64,000 nucleotides of DNA from an uncultured Candidatus Nitrosopumilus sp. (GCA_951812655.1 OX638319.1:434001-498000); one strand, 5' to 3'; shown: positions 9,387-17,268, counted from the stretch's first letter. The notes: a model not told the origin generated them from the sequence alone. Made by a program: numbers and translations.

Positions 9387-9881
9387 TTAGAGATTTTTCA
9401 AGAGTTCCTTAGCACCAGTATTTTGTAAATAACTTCTAGTGCCATCAGGTACAAGATCCTCCCATCTTCCATCATTAATAATTAGTTCACGAATGTGAGT
9501 ACCAGATAATGATTCTCGGTTTAGAAAAGGAATCGCAAGAACCTTGACATTTCTTTTTGAGTACAGGTGTTTTGTCAAATTATCATTTGAAAAAATTAAA
9601 TCAAATTTTGGAACAATGGTATCAATCTTTTCAATCCACCTTATGTGATTGTCAACATCCGGAATCAAGTAAATTGTAATCTTCTCATTCATGGAATTAT
9701 CGATGGATGATAGGATCATTTCCTTTCTTTGCTCAGCAGTAAACGGATTATTTTTCTCCACAGGTCTGTTTGAACTTCCCAAACCTACCCATAATTTATC
9801 AACATTTGATAAAGCAAATTGTAATGCTTCAAGATGGCCCAAATGAAATGGCTGAAATCTCCCAATAAGCAAACCGTTCAT
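9387..9881 (-). CDS. nadM: Nicotinamide-nucleotide adenylyltransferase (archaeal NadM type)
   Basis: Transfers AMP from ATP to NMN to make NAD. The 164-residue protein has the nucleotidyltransferase motif GRFQPFHLGH (His13 and His16), LWVGLGSSNRP, the segment NPFTAEQRKEMI and the second signature SGTHIRELI near the end. Length and motif order match archaeal NMNAT exactly. It lies directly upstream of the class V aminotransferase on the same strand and divergent from rtcA, with 61 bases between the two starts. Confidence 0.92.
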   Translation of the reverse strand: MNGLLIGRFQPFHLGHLEALQFALSNVDKLWVGLGSSNRPVEKNNPFTAEQRKEMILSSIDNSMNEKITIYLIPDVDNHIRWIEKIDTIVPKFDLIFSNDNLTKHLYSKRNVKVLAIPFLNRESLSGTHIRELIINDGRWEDLVPDGTRSYLQNTGAKELLKNL

Positions 9882-9942
9882 ACAAATTATAGAAAATTTC
9901 TTTTTAAAAAACCATCATAAAGAGTACTAATGAAAACAGTTT

Positions 9943-10965
9943 ATGGATTTTCTGAGAATAAATGGTGCTCACGGTGAGGGCGGCGGACAGATAATAAGAT
10001 CAGCAATTACACTTTCATGCATTACAAACAAACCGATTCATATAGAAAACATTAGAAACAATCGAAAAATTCCAGGATTAAGACCACAGCATCTTACTGC
10101 AATTAACATTCTTCAAAAAATTGCCAATGCAAAAATCACAGGTGTGGAAATAGGATCAACTGAATTCAAATTCATTCCAGGAAAAATTGAAGATATGAAT
10201 TTGGAGGAAGATATTACAACTGCAGGAAGCATTCCCTTAGTATTGCAAGTACTAATTCCAGTAGTTTCAATTTTAGAAAAAAGACTTGAATTAAGAATCA
10301 AAGGAGGTACGGATGTACTTTGGAGTCCAACTATTGATTATACTCAACATGTATTAAAAGAGGCATATTCAAGAATGGGAATCAACTTTTCATTGGAATT
10401 AATTAGAAGAGGATATTATCCGAGTGGCAAAGGAGAAATCCAACTAAAAGTATATCCGTCAAGTGTAAAGTCAACAGTGTTTTCTAAAAGAAAAACCAAT
10501 AATGCAAAATTAATTTGCTCATTTTCAAAATTGAGCAAAGAGGAGATTCACAATAAGGTAAATGAAATTACAAAGAGATTGGAGGGTGAAGATTATGCAG
10601 TTAATGTAACAATCAAATCCGAAGAAGCAAAGGATTCAGGTGCGACTTTATTGATTTACAGTATTGACGATCATTCCATAATTGGAACAGATGCTCTGTA
10701 TAATCAGAAAACATGTGAATTTGATTTAGATGTAGATACCTTTGTTAGAAGTTTTTCAATTGATGATAATCTGGCTGACATGTTAGTTTTACCTGCAAGC
10801 TTAGCCAATGAAAAAATAATTTTGCAGGTAAGTGAAATATCAAAACATTTGGAGACAAATTTGTTTGTCACGTCAAAGATCACGGGTTGCAAATATGGAA
10901 TAGGAAAAACAGCAAATGGATTTGACGTTATAATCGAGGGAATTTCATACTCCAGCATCAAGTAA
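9943..10965 (+). CDS. rtcA: RNA 3'-terminal phosphate cyclase
   Basis: Converts RNA 3'-phosphate ends to 2',3'-cyclic phosphate with ATP. The 340-residue sequence has the RtcA opening GAHGEGGGQIIRSAITLS, RPQHLTAI, the insert domain in the middle and the active-site histidine region ISKHLETN near residue 305. Length is normal. It could act together with the 2'-5' ligase/phosphodiesterase ThpR encoded at 47083, though the genes are not linked. Its 3' end overlaps the convergent membrane protein gene by 21 bases (10945-10965). Confidence 0.93.
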   Translation: MDFLRINGAHGEGGGQIIRSAITLSCITNKPIHIENIRNNRKIPGLRPQHLTAINILQKIANAKITGVEIGSTEFKFIPGKIEDMNLEEDITTAGSIPLVLQVLIPVVSILEKRLELRIKGGTDVLWSPTIDYTQHVLKEAYSRMGINFSLELIRRGYYPSGKGEIQLKVYPSSVKSTVFSKRKTNNAKLICSFSKLSKEEIHNKVNEITKRLEGEDYAVNVTIKSEEAKDSGATLLIYSIDDHSIIGTDALYNQKTCEFDLDVDTFVRSFSIDDNLADMLVLPASLANEKIILQVSEISKHLETNLFVTSKITGCKYGIGKTANGFDVIIEGISYSSIK

Positions 10966-11442
10966 GGCTGCAAAGAATAGAATCGCCACGGATAAAACCA
11001 CAGTTATTTCTCCAAGGATAATGATTTTTTTTCTTAGCCTTTGAATTTCAGGTTCTGGCATTTGATTTGACATGATTTTTTCTTCTATGTCTTTACGAAT
11101 GACTCTGACATGAACCGCGTAGACAATTATCAACCCAATCACTAGAAAAATCTTGATGATCAGAAATGTCCCATAGCTTGTTGAAACAAGGAGTTCAGGT
11201 TTCCCAATCAAGGCATGAGATGTGTATAGGCCAGTAATCATGAGAATTATCAACGATGGTACAGCGACTTTATTGAATCGTCTTCCAACGCGAATCATAA
11301 TTTGCATTCGTTCTTCAACAGAATCAGTCATTGTTTTTAAAAGAGGTGAAAATACGATTCCGATGAATAAAGAGCCTCCCACCCAAATTGCAGCAGCAAT
11401 TAGATGAATCCAAGTGATTATTGCCTGCTCAATTGCGGCCAT
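10945..11442 (-). CDS. CopD-like integral membrane protein
   Basis: A 165-residue protein with four probable transmembrane helices: about residues 5-30 (ITWIHLIAAAIWVGGSLFIG), 53-75, 85-107 and 137-160. The first helix with His and the W-V-G-G-S pattern resembles the CopD/DUF2269 family of heme- or copper-associated membrane proteins. Whether it handles copper is not shown; copper is important to ammonia oxidisers, which makes the resemblance suggestive only. Convergent overlap with rtcA; divergent from the next small membrane protein. Confidence 0.65.
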   Translation of the reverse strand: MAAIEQAIITWIHLIAAAIWVGGSLFIGIVFSPLLKTMTDSVEERMQIMIRVGRRFNKVAVPSLIILMITGLYTSHALIGKPELLVSTSYGTFLIIKIFLVIGLIIVYAVHVRVIRKDIEEKIMSNQMPEPEIQRLRKKIIILGEITVVLSVAILFFAALLDAGV

Positions 11443-11523
11443 GGATTTGAATATTTTAAATCAAATATTATGTATTTGGATCTTGCCAACCTTTTTTAGT
11501 TGTAGAAAATAGCAACCAATGAA

Positions 11524-12015
11524 ATGGCACTCCAGAGTAAATTGACAGTATATGTAGCAATTGCAGGAGTTTTTGCTTTGATGGGAGGAATTATTTTTTA
11601 TGCAAGTTTGGACAATGTAGAACTCGAACAAGTTGAAATTGAATTAGAAAATGTAGAATTAATCAATGTTAACACCGCAGGGGATCAGGCAAAGTTTGAA
11701 GTTACGTATCTAATAAAAAATCCAAGCGATAAGACATTAACTGTTTCAGTAATTGATTATCAGTTATTTGGAGATGATATGCTATTAGGTTCGGGATTAT
11801 ATTCCACAGCAGATGTGGCTTTACCAGGTAGGGCTTTGTTTTATTCAGGGGCAGAGATCCCATTGAAAAATATGTTTGTGTTAAACAAAGAGGATGTCAG
11901 TTCAGAAACTTATGAGAAGGCCGTAAATGGAGAAATTTTACATTTTACATCTGAAGGAAAAATCACTACACAGACATCATGGAGTGAGACGGACAAAGAT
12001 TTCAAAACAGATTAG
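11524..12015 (+). CDS. Membrane-anchored LEA14-like beta protein
   Basis: A 163-residue protein with an N-terminal hydrophobic helix at about residues 8-28 (VAIAGVFALMGGIIFYA) followed by an extracytoplasmic beta domain. The stretch VELINVNTAGDQAKFEVTYL plus IKNPSDKTLTVSVIDYQLF resembles the LEA14/WHy fold, a fibronectin-like sandwich seen in secreted archaeal proteins. I do not recognise a characterised member. Its stop lies 10 bases before the tRNA-Val gene on the other strand. Confidence 0.6.
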   Translation: MALQSKLTVYVAIAGVFALMGGIIFYASLDNVELEQVEIELENVELINVNTAGDQAKFEVTYLIKNPSDKTLTVSVIDYQLFGDDMLLGSGLYSTADVALPGRALFYSGAEIPLKNMFVLNKEDVSSETYEKAVNGEILHFTSEGKITTQTSWSETDKDFKTD

Positions 12016-12025
12016 AATTAAGAAG

Positions 12026-12099
12026 TGGGCCTAATGAGATTCGAACTCATGATCACCGCCATGTCGAGGCGGTATCCTAACCAGCTAGACTACAGGCCC
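12026..12099 (-). tRNA. tRNA-Val (anticodon GAC)
   Basis: A full cloverleaf can be drawn on the minus strand: acceptor GGGCCTG with TAGGCCC, D-arm GTCT/GGAT, anticodon stem CCGCC/GGCGG, T-arm ATGAG-TTCGAAT-CTCAT and discriminator A73. The seven-base anticodon loop is TCGACAT, so the anticodon (plus-strand 12063-12065) reads GAC for valine. Position 33 is C (plus-strand G12066) where U33 is nearly universal. CCA is not encoded, so it must be added by the CCA enzyme at 47621. No intron is needed. Confidence 0.88.
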
Positions 12100-12168
12100 A
12101 TTGAAAACTAATCAAAATAATTGACATTATTAACGTTTAACAAATCAAAGAATGGAGGTACATGATAG

Positions 12169-12882
12169 ATGACAAATGATTTCACCGAGGAGGAAAAAAG
12201 AGGTTTCTACAAGGCAATTTATTCAAGAAGAGATGTAAGATCGCATTTCATTTCAAGACCCATAGAAAATGATATTCTATCAAAAATTCTTAATGCCGCA
12301 CACCATGCACCATCTGTAGGATTTTCTCAGCCATGGAATTTCATCTTAATCAAAGATATCAAAACAAAAAAGAGGATCAAGGATTCTTTCGAGGAGGAAA
12401 AGAAACGTTCATCTCAATTAGTTGAAGAACCAAAGAAGTCAAAATATCTTTCATTCAAGCTAGAGGGGATTTTAGAATCTCCAGTAAATATTTGCGTAAC
12501 ATACGATCCTACAAAATTTGGACCGTTTGTGATTGGAAGATCTAGCATTCCCGAAGCCGGTCTCTACAGTGTTTGTTGTGCAATTCAAAATTTATGGTTG
12601 TCAGCAAGAACAGAAGAAATAGGTCTAGGATGGGTAAGCATACTATCAAATGACACATTAAAAGAGACTTTGGAATTACCAGAACACGTCATTCCTGTTG
12701 CATACTTGTGTTTAGGTTATGTCAATGATTTTGCAGAAAAGCCGGATCTTGAAATTAAAGGATGGCTACCAAGACTTGAACTGGAAGACGTTGTGTATTT
12801 TGAGAAATGGAATAACAAAGAGGATGAGAACTGGGACATCATTCAAAATATGATAAAGAATAATCTTGATACGCTTAAATAA
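12169..12882 (+). CDS. bluB: 5,6-Dimethylbenzimidazole synthase (BluB)
   Basis: A nitroreductase-fold flavoenzyme of 237 residues that cleaves FMNH2 with oxygen to make 5,6-dimethylbenzimidazole, the lower ligand of cobalamin. BluB hallmarks are visible: the N-terminal YSRRDVRSHF, the flavin segment HHAPSVGFSQPWNF and the C-terminal half with EIGLGWVSIL. These distinguish it from ordinary nitroreductases. Thaumarchaea are known cobalamin makers, and a second cobalamin gene (cobJ) is at 22827. It sits between two tRNA genes with its own start and no operon partner. Confidence 0.88.
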   Translation: MTNDFTEEEKRGFYKAIYSRRDVRSHFISRPIENDILSKILNAAHHAPSVGFSQPWNFILIKDIKTKKRIKDSFEEEKKRSSQLVEEPKKSKYLSFKLEGILESPVNICVTYDPTKFGPFVIGRSSIPEAGLYSVCCAIQNLWLSARTEEIGLGWVSILSNDTLKETLELPEHVIPVAYLCLGYVNDFAEKPDLEIKGWLPRLELEDVVYFEKWNNKEDENWDIIQNMIKNNLDTLK

Positions 12883-12902
12883 TTAAGAATATTTTTTTTG
12901 CT

Positions 12903-12995
12903 GGGCTTGTGGCGCAGAGTCAATTTGACGCGAAACATGGATAGCGTGGTAGCCTCCTAAGTTACAGGTCGAGGGATCGAAGCCCTCCAAGCCCG
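12903..12995 (+). tRNA. tRNA-Arg (anticodon CCT) with probable D-loop intron
   Basis: Acceptor GGGCTTG (12903-12909) pairs with CAAGCCC (12988-12994), discriminator G. The D-stem is GCGC (12912-12915) with GCGT (12944-12947), the anticodon stem GTAGC/GTTAC encloses CTCCTAA (anticodon CCT, 12956-12958), and the T-arm is GAGGG/CCCTC. The D-loop is about 18 bases too long. Removing 12918-12935 restores a normal loop AG-CAT-GGATA. The T-loop begins with A rather than T. CCA is not encoded. The identity is firm; the exact splice sites are inferred. Confidence 0.85.
12918..12935 (+). other. Candidate 18-base tRNA intron in the D-loop
   Basis: The segment contains the hairpin GTCA-ATT-TGAC. A relaxed bulge-helix-bulge can be drawn: exon GCGC (12912-12915) pairs with GCGA (12930-12933, one G-A pair), with three-base bulges AGA (12916-12918) and AAC (12934-12936), each cut after its second base. 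The outer helix is weak. Excision gives a standard D-loop. Confidence 0.55.
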
Positions 12996-13048
12996 TTAAA
13001 TCTTTTAAAAGTAACACGAATTAAATACAAAGACCAATAGCGAGAGGT

Positions 13049-13579
13049 ATGAAGGTTGTTGTAATTTCAGGCAGTCCAAGAAAAAATGCCAATACGCAGA
13101 TCATTATGAAATACGTCTTTGAATATGCAAAATCGAAAAATCCAGATACAAAATTCATCAACCTTTCAGAAAGTCAGATTGAATGCTATAGGGGGCCAGA
13201 CGTAGAATACAACGAAGATACGATGAAAGCTCAAAAAGACATTACTGAGGCAGATGTTTGGTTAATAGGTTCTCCAATATACAATGCATTTTTCAGTTCT
13301 GCATTAAAAAATCTGTTCGAATATGTCAACTATAAAAAAACAGCAGGGAAGGTTGCAGGAATAACAATTTTGGCTGCCGGAAATATTGGTTTCATCAATG
13401 TTCAGACATTAATCACACAATTATTGTCATACTTTAGAGTAATCACAAATCCAAAAGCTGTATTTCTAACTACAGAAGACATTACTGAAAATAGTATTTC
13501 AGATCAAGATGTAGAAAGTAGACTAAAAGAAATGGTGGATGAGACTGTACAAATTGCTTCAAAGCTCGATAAAAAATAG
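13049..13579 (+). CDS. NAD(P)H-dependent FMN reductase, flavodoxin-like
   Basis: A 176-residue flavodoxin-fold protein. The FMN phosphate loop is SGSPRKNANTQ at about residues 7-17, the second flavin loop is GSPIYNAFFSSALKNLFEY, and the conserved strand VAGITILAAG follows. Such proteins reduce FMN or quinones and often supply reduced flavin; BluB at 12169 consumes FMNH2, so a functional link is possible but is only inferred from proximity (the tRNA-Arg gene lies between). ATG start after a short leader. Confidence 0.82.
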   Translation: MKVVVISGSPRKNANTQIIMKYVFEYAKSKNPDTKFINLSESQIECYRGPDVEYNEDTMKAQKDITEADVWLIGSPIYNAFFSSALKNLFEYVNYKKTAGKVAGITILAAGNIGFINVQTLITQLLSYFRVITNPKAVFLTTEDITENSISDQDVESRLKEMVDETVQIASKLDKK

Positions 13580-13739
13580 AGACACATACACAATCTTAGC
13601 CACAGATTTCTTAAAAACCAAATTATTCTAACAAGTTTTTTAATAATTGACATTGATTTTTGCTCACGAAAAAATTCAGCTGAACATATGAACGGGAATT
13701 ATACAAAAGTCAAATATCATGACTGCTTAAAATGAAGTC

Positions 13740-13859
13740 ATGGCCACGAAAAAAGATCCTACTGAATTGTGTTCATGTAAGTGTCATTTTGGTGGTGCAG
13801 TAAGCTGTCCTAGCTGTAAAACGAATCACGGTGAAATTTGTTGTCACTGTAAAGATTAG
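13740..13859 (+). CDS. Cysteine-rich zinc-binding miniprotein
   Basis: A 39-residue protein with eight cysteines in C-x-C-x-C, C-x-x-C and CC-x-x-C arrangements (CSCKCH, CPSC, ICCHCKD) plus two histidines, enough to bind one or two zinc ions. I do not recognise the family. The start ATG at 13740 is the first in frame; an ATG at 13732 is out of frame. A TTAAAA stretch lies just upstream. It converges with the coiled-coil membrane protein gene, with one base between stop codons. The small size and regular Cys spacing argue that it is real. Confidence 0.5.
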   Translation: MATKKDPTELCSCKCHFGGAVSCPSCKTNHGEICCHCKD

Positions 13860-13860
13860 A

Positions 13861-14334
13861 CTATTTTTTAGATTTTCTAGCAGAGGCTAGCATCTTTAGA
13901 TTGGCTAGCTCTGTTTTTAATGATTCAATCTGTACACGTGTTTCTAAATTAGAGATTTCTTGGTGTAACCTTTCAATTTCACTGTCTTTGATCTTTACAG
14001 ACTCTTTTACGCTGGATAGCTCTGCAGATAATTCATTTTGGATTTCTTTGATTTCCGAAAGACCTACTTGACTTCCAGTGGTTGTGGCAATCACTGTTTG
14101 TGTACTCACAACACTGGTACTTTCACTGTGAGATGGGGCATGATTATGCATGTAATCTGTACTTTTTTGAGAAACCCAGCATGTGATCGTCATAAACCAG
14201 GTAATTGGAACTGCCATAATGAATATGAAATTCATTATTGGTGCAAAGTCTACAAAATAAGGCCACAATCCAGTAAGCGTTGCAGCAAAAACTCCAGTTA
14301 CGAGTGTAGCCAGATTGTTACCGAAATATCCCAT
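13861..14334 (-). CDS. Membrane protein with C-terminal coiled coil
   Basis: A 157-residue protein of unknown function. Two hydrophobic segments lie at about residues 8-28 and 32-55 (NFIFIMAVPITWFMTITCW), followed by a Ser/Thr/His-rich linker and a long heptad-patterned region from about residue 92 to 150 (IKEIQNELSAELSSVKES onward) ending in RKSKK. The coiled coil is probably cytoplasmic and could mediate oligomerisation. No enzyme motif is visible. Confidence 0.6.
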   Translation of the reverse strand: MGYFGNNLATLVTGVFAATLTGLWPYFVDFAPIMNFIFIMAVPITWFMTITCWVSQKSTDYMHNHAPSHSESTSVVSTQTVIATTTGSQVGLSEIKEIQNELSAELSSVKESVKIKDSEIERLHQEISNLETRVQIESLKTELANLKMLASARKSKK

Positions 14335-14418
14335 AATTTATTGAAAATTTCATTATTTATAATAGTAATGCTCAAAATCACATTTTAACATTATTAAAAA
14401 TAAAAAAGAGCCGTGAAT

Positions 14419-14682
14419 TTATTCTTCTTCTACAGCAACAGTTGTTGCTTTAGGCATGTCAGATTGTAAGATTTGAATTTTTTGCAATAATTCAGTTCTA
14501 AGATCTCTTGCAACTCTTCTTACAGTTGGCCTTGGGACACCAAGTTCATCAACCACTTTTGTGTAAATGTCCTGCTTATCGGTCACACCTTTGTCAAGGT
14601 AAGAATTAATTGCTTCTTTAATTATCGTGCTCTGGTTTGTACGATTCAACGAATACCAAATCTTGTTTGTTCTATATAACAC
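14419..14682 (-). CDS. Small helix-turn-helix DNA-binding protein
   Basis: An 87-residue protein whose centre reads like a winged-helix or HTH unit: IIKEAINSYLDKG, DKQDIYTKVVDELG, then the recognition-helix candidate VPRPTVRRVARDLRTEL. The C-terminus is acidic (AVEEE). It is likely a lineage-specific transcription regulator or nucleoid protein; no characterised homologue is recalled. The start may be later than the ATG used here. The upstream region of 218 bases on the plus strand is unusually AT-rich. Confidence 0.6.
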   Translation of the reverse strand: MLYRTNKIWYSLNRTNQSTIIKEAINSYLDKGVTDKQDIYTKVVDELGVPRPTVRRVARDLRTELLQKIQILQSDMPKATTVAVEEE

Positions 14683-14900
14683 TATAACTTTCAGAATTTC
14701 AAAATTTTTGGATATTTCAATTTAGTTTAAAACTATTGGCAAACAAAAAATTAATGAAAATTTTCAAAATTAATATTAATAAAATTTTTAAGAAAAAAAT
14801 AATTTTATGATCACAGAGCTTAGAAAGTTAGTATCATCTCTATTAAAAAAATAAGATATATTCACAAAAGACTATTAAGTTACATCTATAGATCCACCGT
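14683..14900. other. AT-rich intergenic region
   Basis: A gene-free 218-base stretch with long A and T runs between the divergent HTH gene and the cyclophilin gene. It holds the promoters of both. TATA-like sequences occur, but I cannot assign one with confidence. An open frame of 15 codons at 14807 is too short to support. Confidence 0.5.
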
Positions 14901-15377
14901 ATGGCAGTTGTAAACATTGAAACTAATCTAGGAAACATCTCATTCAAGCTGTTACCAGAATTAGCTCCAGAAACTGTTAGAAATTTTGAAAAATTGGCTA
15001 AAGACGGATTTTATGATGGAACTCTTTTTCACAGAGTTATTCCAGGATTCATGATTCAAGGTGGAGATCCCAATACAAAAACAGATAACAAAGGATCATG
15101 GGGAATGGGAGGACCAGGATACAATGTAAAAGCTGAATTTAGTTCAAGATCACATTTGAGAGGCATTGTATCTATGGCGAGATCACAAGACCCAAACAGT
15201 GCAGGATCACAATTCTTCATAGTCACTGCAGATAGTACGTTCCTAGATAGACAATATACTGTATTTGGTGAAGTATCTGCTGGAATGGATATTGCAGACA
15301 AGATTGTAAATCTTGATAGAGATGGAAACGATTGTCCATTAGAAAAAGCACAAATGAATCACGTTACTGTAGATTAG
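14901..15377 (+). CDS. Cyclophilin-type peptidyl-prolyl cis-trans isomerase
   Basis: A 158-residue single-domain cyclophilin, cytoplasmic (no signal peptide). Active-site signatures are present: FHRVIPGFMIQGGDP with the catalytic Arg, MARSQDPNSAGSQFFI with the Gln and Phe of the proline pocket, and FLDRQYTVFGEV. It catalyses prolyl isomerisation in protein folding. The next gene, a secreted protein, starts 4 bases after its stop, so they are probably co-transcribed. Confidence 0.93.
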   Translation: MAVVNIETNLGNISFKLLPELAPETVRNFEKLAKDGFYDGTLFHRVIPGFMIQGGDPNTKTDNKGSWGMGGPGYNVKAEFSSRSHLRGIVSMARSQDPNSAGSQFFIVTADSTFLDRQYTVFGEVSAGMDIADKIVNLDRDGNDCPLEKAQMNHVTVD

Positions 15378-15381
15378 CTAA

Positions 15382-16278
15382 ATGAATACAAAAATTGCCC
15401 TGTTACTCGTAATCTCACTTTTTATGATCGTTCCATCTGTAAGTGCACAGCAAATTAGTGTCAGTGAGGAAGCAAACCAAAAGTCAGTCACAGTGACAGT
15501 TGACGAGCAAGGAAATGTTCACGTCAAACATATTGTAATGTCATCTAATTCTCCAAAACAATTGAATTTGATAGATGGAGTTATTCAGAATCTAACTATT
15601 ACAAACGAAGAAGGCATGGAAAAAACACTAGCGACTATTGGTAACAATGATGCAGTGGTTATTTTTCCTTCAGGTGACGCTTCAATAATAGAATATGATC
15701 TTAAGGAAGCACTCTTGGAAAAAGACAGTGTATGGAAATGGGATTTTAGATATGTTCAAACAACATCATTTATGTTGCCAGAAGAACTCGATGTGATTTT
15801 TGTAAATCATAGACCAATTCTACTTGATGATAAAAAGGGATTTACCTGTCATGGTTGTCAAATGGTTTTAGAATATTCATTTAATGAATCAAAGAACCAC
15901 ATGGAAGTTAATTGGGAAGATAAAAAATTTCTTGTTGAAATCATTACTCTTGCAAATATAGATGACTTTAACTTTGATCAACCAACAAAAGAAATTAGCT
16001 TTGATGTAAATGAAGACAACCAATTTGTTACTACTATAATACCGTTGGAATTATTGTGGGGACCATATGCAATATTTGTCGATGATGAAAAAAAATTGTT
16101 TCATGAATTTAACAACAATGGAACTCATACTTGGATAAACCTACGACCTGATACTGCAGGAGAAATAACAATAATTGGAACTACAGTTGTTCCTGAATTT
16201 CCACTGATTGCACCTTTAGCAATAGGATTTTTAATGGTTCTAATGATCCCACTAATGAAAAAATTTAGTCTCCACTAG
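15382..16278 (+). CDS. Secreted protein with PEF-type C-terminal anchor
   Basis: A 298-residue exported protein of unknown function. It begins with a signal peptide (residues 1 to about 22, LLLVISLFMIVPSVSA) and ends with VVPEFPLIAPLAIGFLMVL-type hydrophobic helix and a basic tip (MKKFSLH). The Pro-Glu-Phe motif before a transmembrane helix and basic end resembles the PEF-CTERM/PEFG-CTERM sorting signals of archaea, processed by archaeosortase-like enzymes. The body is beta-rich, with an isolated CHGC pair near residue 155. It lies 4 bases after the cyclophilin gene. Confidence 0.7.
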   Translation: MNTKIALLLVISLFMIVPSVSAQQISVSEEANQKSVTVTVDEQGNVHVKHIVMSSNSPKQLNLIDGVIQNLTITNEEGMEKTLATIGNNDAVVIFPSGDASIIEYDLKEALLEKDSVWKWDFRYVQTTSFMLPEELDVIFVNHRPILLDDKKGFTCHGCQMVLEYSFNESKNHMEVNWEDKKFLVEIITLANIDDFNFDQPTKEISFDVNEDNQFVTTIIPLELLWGPYAIFVDDEKKLFHEFNNNGTHTWINLRPDTAGEITIIGTTVVPEFPLIAPLAIGFLMVLMIPLMKKFSLH

Positions 16279-16453
16279 AACCGCAGGAGCAAAAACCATA
16301 TTCATCAATTCTAACATTACAAACAGCGCATTTTTCACCATAATCTACTTCCCAAGCTTCCTTTCCAAAGAGCTTAAAATGATCATCGATTTCTATCGGT
16401 ATTTCTCTTTTCTTTTCCAATGATTTGTATATGGATTTTAGATATACAAACAT
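16265..16453 (-). CDS. Small zinc-binding protein
   Basis: A 62-residue protein from the ATG at 16453. Its C-terminus carries CAVC and CSCGSSGD, a likely single zinc site; the middle is EAWEVDYGEKC. An extended frame to 16513 adds hydrophobic residues unlike the rest and would run through the promoter, so I prefer the shorter form. A TATA-like TTTATATTTT on this strand lies about 20-25 bases before 16453, fitting leaderless transcription. It converges on the PEF-anchored protein with a 14-base overlap. Function unknown. Confidence 0.5.
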   Translation of the reverse strand: MFVYLKSIYKSLEKKREIPIEIDDHFKLFGKEAWEVDYGEKCAVCNVRIDEYGFCSCGSSGD

Positions 16454-16455
16454 TA

Positions 16456-16659
16456 TTGGAAAAAAATATAAAAATTGAATGTGGATGTCATTGCATAAAA
16501 TGCAAAAGCACAAATTTGGAATCTAATAGAATCGGAAAAATTGAAAAAGATGGATATTTTGACATCCATCACACATGTAAACAATGTAATACACATTTTG
16601 ATCACTTAGACGGCGAAATTTTTTCCATTTGTGAAATATGCAGTTATGATTTTAGTTAG
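16456..16659 (+). CDS. Small zinc-ribbon protein
   Basis: A 67-residue protein with CGCHCIKCKS, CKQC and CEIC, which together give two possible zinc-binding pairs as in zinc ribbons. I prefer the TTG at 16456 because a TATATGG box sits about 26 bases upstream; an in-frame ATG at 16420 lies upstream of that box. If correct, its start and that of the minus-strand gene at 16453 are only two bases apart and each promoter lies inside the other gene. Function unknown; the 3' end overlaps the next convergent gene by 8 bases. Confidence 0.45.
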   Translation: MEKNIKIECGCHCIKCKSTNLESNRIGKIEKDGYFDIHHTCKQCNTHFDHLDGEIFSICEICSYDFS

Positions 16660-17137
16660 GAATTAATGATTCTTGAGTAAAATAATGAGTAAGATTGTTC
16701 TCAGAGTTTCTCATGATCTCATTTACAGAGGCCATTTTTGCCAATGATTTTGACACATCTAACGGGCTTGAAGCCCAACCATATTCTCGTAATTGTTGAA
16801 CAGTTTCAGTAACTGTTTTTGGAGACTCAAAGAATCCACTTGTTTCTAAAATTCTTAACTTTGATTTGACCTGATCAAATGTGATATAACTTGGCTCATT
16901 AAATTCTGGCTCAAACGTCTCAGCATCATCAAGACATTCTAAACCAAATCGAGATGACTCTTCGTGATTGTGTGGCATTGAAGAAGATTCATCTTCATAA
17001 ACAACTTTTGCCTGATTATCCGGCAAATAACTAGAAAGATCATCGATTATTTTCCCCATGGTTTGATTATCAACGTAAAAATCCCTGGAATCTATTTCGA
17101 TTTCATTTTCTCCCATTTTGAGTTTGATTCTAGCCAA
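16652..17137 (-). CDS. Hypothetical acidic protein
   Basis: I do not recognise this 161-residue protein. The N-terminal 55 residues look like a small beta-alpha unit (MARIKLKMGENEIEIDSRD); a Ser/Glu-rich linker follows; the C-terminal 75 residues are helical, with KTVTETVQQLREYGW and a repeated helix pattern that may be an HTH-like fold. No signal peptide or membrane helix. It is divergent from the secreted protein at 17269 and convergent with the zinc-ribbon gene. Confidence 0.5.
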   Translation of the reverse strand: MARIKLKMGENEIEIDSRDFYVDNQTMGKIIDDLSSYLPDNQAKVVYEDESSSMPHNHEESSRFGLECLDDAETFEPEFNEPSYITFDQVKSKLRILETSGFFESPKTVTETVQQLREYGWASSPLDVSKSLAKMASVNEIMRNSENNLTHYFTQESLIPN

Positions 17138-17268
17138 TGAAAAGTAATAGGATGATTTTGATTTATTCTGTTAGCTCTAAGGACGTTTAAGATTAGATCA
17201 AAACTTTTACACAATTAATTAGGATTTTTTTTGTTTTGAATTAAAATGATAATTTGTGAGAATTAGTC

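Noticed and set aside
13740-13859. Ferredoxin-like reading of the cysteine-rich miniprotein
   Set aside because: Spacing does not match Cx2Cx2Cx3C; zinc binding is more likely.
14807-14854. A 15-codon open frame in the AT-rich gap
   Set aside because: Too short and in low-complexity DNA.
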